Shown here piece after piece: positions 61,791 through 64,000 of a DNA stretch of 64,000 bases. The notes under the pieces are model-generated. The model searched no databases. It saw only the letters and a list, made by a program, of their open reading frames with translations, and was not told the DNA's origin. A program made the position numbers and the translations under genes. Every line of letters starts with the position of its first letter. Position 1 is the first letter of the stretch. Source of the DNA: Buchnera aphidicola (Takecallis taiwana) (GTDB lineage: Bacteria > Pseudomonadota > Gammaproteobacteria > Enterobacterales > Enterobacteriaceae); assembly GCF_039355125.1 (NCBI RefSeq), contig NZ_CP134979.1:164890-228889 (forward strand), given 5' to 3'.

Positions 61791-63836
61791 CTAAATTAAT
61801 ATTTTTTGGATTTTTTTAAGAGTATTTATTATCCATTTAATTCTTTGTAAATTATCTTCAAAATAACAAAAAACTTTTAAAGAATATTGGTCATTAAATT
61901 TCCACTTATGAAATTCTGTTGTACACATTTTAAATAATTTCGTAGTATTAATAGTTTGATCTGTTTGATCAAATATAATTGTACTACTATCATGATTAGA
62001 TTCAATTTTAATAATACTTAATTTACTGGCTAAAATTTGAATTTCAGTAGCAAAAATTAAATTTTCAGCTTCTGGAGGTAAATGGCCAAAATTATTAATT
62101 AAATGATTTTTTATTTTTAATAATTGTGATTGTGTATGTATAGAAAAAATTTTTTTATACCATACCAATCTTACATCTACATCTTTAATGTATTGATTTG
62201 GTAATATTGTTGGTACAGATAATTTAATTTCAGGTTTTTCTTTTTCTAACTGCTTTAATGAAAGAGTTTTATTATTTTTAATATATGTAATTGTTTTATT
62301 TAAAAATTCCATATACAATGATAATTCAATGTTTTTGGCATGTCCACTTTGATTTTTACCTAAAACTTCTCCAACTCCTCTAATTTTTAAATCATGTTGT
62401 GATAATTCAAAACCGGATACCAACTTTTTAATATTATTAATAACATTCAATCTTTTTTTACCATTTAATGAAACTACTTTTTTATTTCTAATGAGTAACC
62501 AAGCATAGGCTTGTATATTAGAACGACCAACTCGACCTCGCATTTGATGTAACTGTGCTAATCCAAATAATTCAGCATTTTCAATAATAATTGAGTTTAC
62601 TGTAGGTATATCAATACCTGTTTCAATAATGGTAGTACATATTAAAACATGGAATTTTTTTTTCGAGAAATCATGCATAATTTTTTTTAGAGTATTACCG
62701 TTCATCTGCCCATGACCTATTTGAAATGTTGCTTCAGGAATATTTCTTTGTAATGTATTGAATTTGTCTTGTAAATCTTGTATTTTATTACAAATATAAT
62801 ATAATTGTCCATTCCGAGCAATTTCGAATAAAATAATTTTTTTAATTAGAGTTTCACTATATGTTTTAACAAATGTTTTAATTGGTACACGGTTCTCAGG
62901 AGGTGTTGTAATAATTGACAGATCACGTATACCATGCACGGCCATATTCAATGTTCTTGGAATAGGTGTAGCAGTTAATGTTAAAATATCAATATTAGAA
63001 AATTGTTTTTTAATTTTTTCTTTTTGATGTACTCCAAATCTATGTTCTTCGTCAATAATTAATAAACCTAAATTAAACCACTGAATATGATTAAATAAAA
63101 TTTTATGGGTTCCAATCACAATATTTGTATGCCCAGTGTGAATTTTATTCATAGCAATTACTTCTTGAGATTTTTTTTGAAAACGCGATAAAATATCAAT
63201 TTTTATATTATTATTAATAAATCGATCTTTAAAAGTTTTATAGTGTTGTTGAGCTAATAAGGTGGTTGGTACTAAAATTACCACTTGTTTATTATTGGTT
63301 ACGGCAACGAATGCTGCTCGGATTGCAATTTCTGTTTTTCCAAATCCGACATCTCCGCATACAAGTCGATCCATTGGTATTGGTTTATACATATCTGATA
63401 ATACCGATTGCATAACTTTTTTTTGATCGTCTGTCATCTTATATGGGAAATTTAAACAAAATGATTTATATTCTAGATCATGTAATTGAAATGAAAAACC
63501 AGTTTTTATCATACGTTGTGCATGATTTTCTAATATTTGAACAGCATAATCATGAATATTTTTAAAAATTTTTTTTCTTTCTTTTGTCCATTTTTTACAT
63601 CCTAATTTATTTAATAATATTGTCTTATCAGTAATATTCATATTATATTTTTTAATTAAATATAAATGCGTAATTGGTACATATAATTTTGCGTTATTTG
63701 CATAAATAATAGTTAAATATTCTGCATCAATATTATTATGTTTGATAATACTTAATCCTTGATATTTTCCTAAACCATGTTTTAAATGAATAACAAATTC
63801 ATTTTTTATTAATTTAAATACATTATTTTGATTCAT
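61791..63836 (-). CDS. mfd: Transcription-repair coupling factor, N-terminally truncated
   Basis: The 681 residues (E. coli Mfd 1148) begin at the RNA-polymerase-interacting domain (about 8-62, FVIHLKHGLGKYQGL). They continue through the RecG-like translocase with Walker A GDVGFGKTE (161-169), DEEH (262-265), TATPIPRTLNMA and the TRG region, to the C-terminal domain. The UvrB-like N-terminal module that binds UvrA is entirely missing. The in-frame sequence upstream is closed by a TAG about 55 bases away, so the truncation is not caused by the window edge. ATG 63836 is preferred to TTG 63842. The protein could still displace stalled polymerase. Confidence 0.93.
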   Translation of the reverse strand: MNQNNVFKLIKNEFVIHLKHGLGKYQGLSIIKHNNIDAEYLTIIYANNAKLYVPITHLYLIKKYNMNITDKTILLNKLGCKKWTKERKKIFKNIHDYAVQILENHAQRMIKTGFSFQLHDLEYKSFCLNFPYKMTDDQKKVMQSVLSDMYKPIPMDRLVCGDVGFGKTEIAIRAAFVAVTNNKQVVILVPTTLLAQQHYKTFKDRFINNNIKIDILSRFQKKSQEVIAMNKIHTGHTNIVIGTHKILFNHIQWFNLGLLIIDEEHRFGVHQKEKIKKQFSNIDILTLTATPIPRTLNMAVHGIRDLSIITTPPENRVPIKTFVKTYSETLIKKIILFEIARNGQLYYICNKIQDLQDKFNTLQRNIPEATFQIGHGQMNGNTLKKIMHDFSKKKFHVLICTTIIETGIDIPTVNSIIIENAELFGLAQLHQMRGRVGRSNIQAYAWLLIRNKKVVSLNGKKRLNVINNIKKLVSGFELSQHDLKIRGVGEVLGKNQSGHAKNIELSLYMEFLNKTITYIKNNKTLSLKQLEKEKPEIKLSVPTILPNQYIKDVDVRLVWYKKIFSIHTQSQLLKIKNHLINNFGHLPPEAENLIFATEIQILASKLSIIKIESNHDSSTIIFDQTDQTINTTKLFKMCTTEFHKWKFNDQYSLKVFCYFEDNLQRIKWIINTLKKIQKILI

Positions 63837-64000
63837 AAACAAGCAAGTATAATTATTATATATGATAGTTTCTATTATGAACTAATGATACAAATAACAA
63901 ATAGAATATTTTATTATAATGACATAAATAAACATTTTATTGTATTTTTCAAAAAAATATTTTTGATATATTAAGATATATGTTATACCATATTATAAAT
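63837..64000. other. Gene-free end of window upstream of mfd
   Basis: 164 AT-rich bases with stops in all frames relevant to mfd. No trace of the lost Mfd N-terminus or of another gene can be seen before the window ends. Confidence 0.6.

Overview
This window is a piece of a strongly reduced, AT-rich gammaproteobacterial insect-endosymbiont chromosome, almost certainly Buchnera aphidicola (aphid symbiont) or a very close relative. The protein sequences are enterobacterial in type, with E. coli-like lengths and catalytic residues, but are enriched in Lys, Asn and Ile. The gene order is the Buchnera order. A 16S rRNA gene is followed by tRNA-Ile and tRNA-Ala but no 23S/5S. trpDCBA is present without trpEG. 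bioA, bioB and bioD are present without bioF or bioC. flhB and flhA are kept without a flagellar cluster, and poly(A) tracts lie in coding regions. I see no insertion sequence, phage, CRISPR array or horizontally acquired island.

Layout. 1-2.7 kb: pyruvate dehydrogenase E2 and E3 (aceF, lpdA), closed by a strong bidirectional terminator. 2.8-9.7 kb (minus): ilvI-ilvH, rsmH, ftsA, ftsZ, erpA, mtn; the murein part of the dcw cluster is missing between rsmH and ftsA. 9.8-11.5 kb (minus): map, dapD. 11.5-21.4 kb (plus): rpsB, tsf, pyrH, frr, bamA, fabZ, dnaE, with dxr, uppS, skp and the lpx genes missing from the usual order. 21.4-28 kb: proS, a truncated flhB, flhA, argS. 28.1-30.9 kb: promoter, boxA leader, 16S rRNA, tRNA-Ile, tRNA-Ala, dnaQ, tRNA-Asp. 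31-33.1 kb (plus): gpt, grpE, a frame-disrupted smpB, tadA. 33.1-37.8 kb (minus): lepA-lepB-rnc-era-acpS operon. 38-47.2 kb (plus): mnmA, purB, fabI, rnb, ychE, lipB, lipA, pyrF, ribA. 47.5-52.4 kb (minus): a small membrane protein, possibly a YciC remnant, and trpD-trpC(F)-trpB-trpA. 52.4-53.7 kb: about 1.28 kb with no recognisable gene. 53.7-57.5 kb (plus): rlmN, hisS, glyA. 57.5-64 kb: bioD, bioB (minus), bioA (plus), pgl and an N-terminally truncated mfd (minus).

How the genes fit together. Much of the window is core information processing: translation factors, three tRNAs, 16S rRNA with its RNase III stalk plus rnc, DNA polymerase III alpha and epsilon, and tRNA/rRNA modification enzymes. 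The rest is nutritional provisioning (tryptophan, branched-chain amino acids, lysine via dapD, riboflavin, late biotin steps) and a lipoate/PDH module (aceF, lpdA, lipA, lipB). Envelope functions are heavily eroded at syntenic positions: murein synthesis, the MEP/undecaprenyl genes dxr, uppS and ispG, and lipid A genes are all absent where expected. FtsZ, FtsA, BamA, LepB, FabZ and FabI persist.

I did not find a clearly new biological system. The most interesting signals are smpB split by a 13-A homopolymer (probable rescue by RNA polymerase slippage), coordinated loss of wall-precursor genes with retention of ftsA/ftsZ, FlhB cut off before its NPTH autocleavage domain, Mfd reduced to its RNA-polymerase-binding and motor modules, and the unexplained 1.28-kb gene-free stretch.
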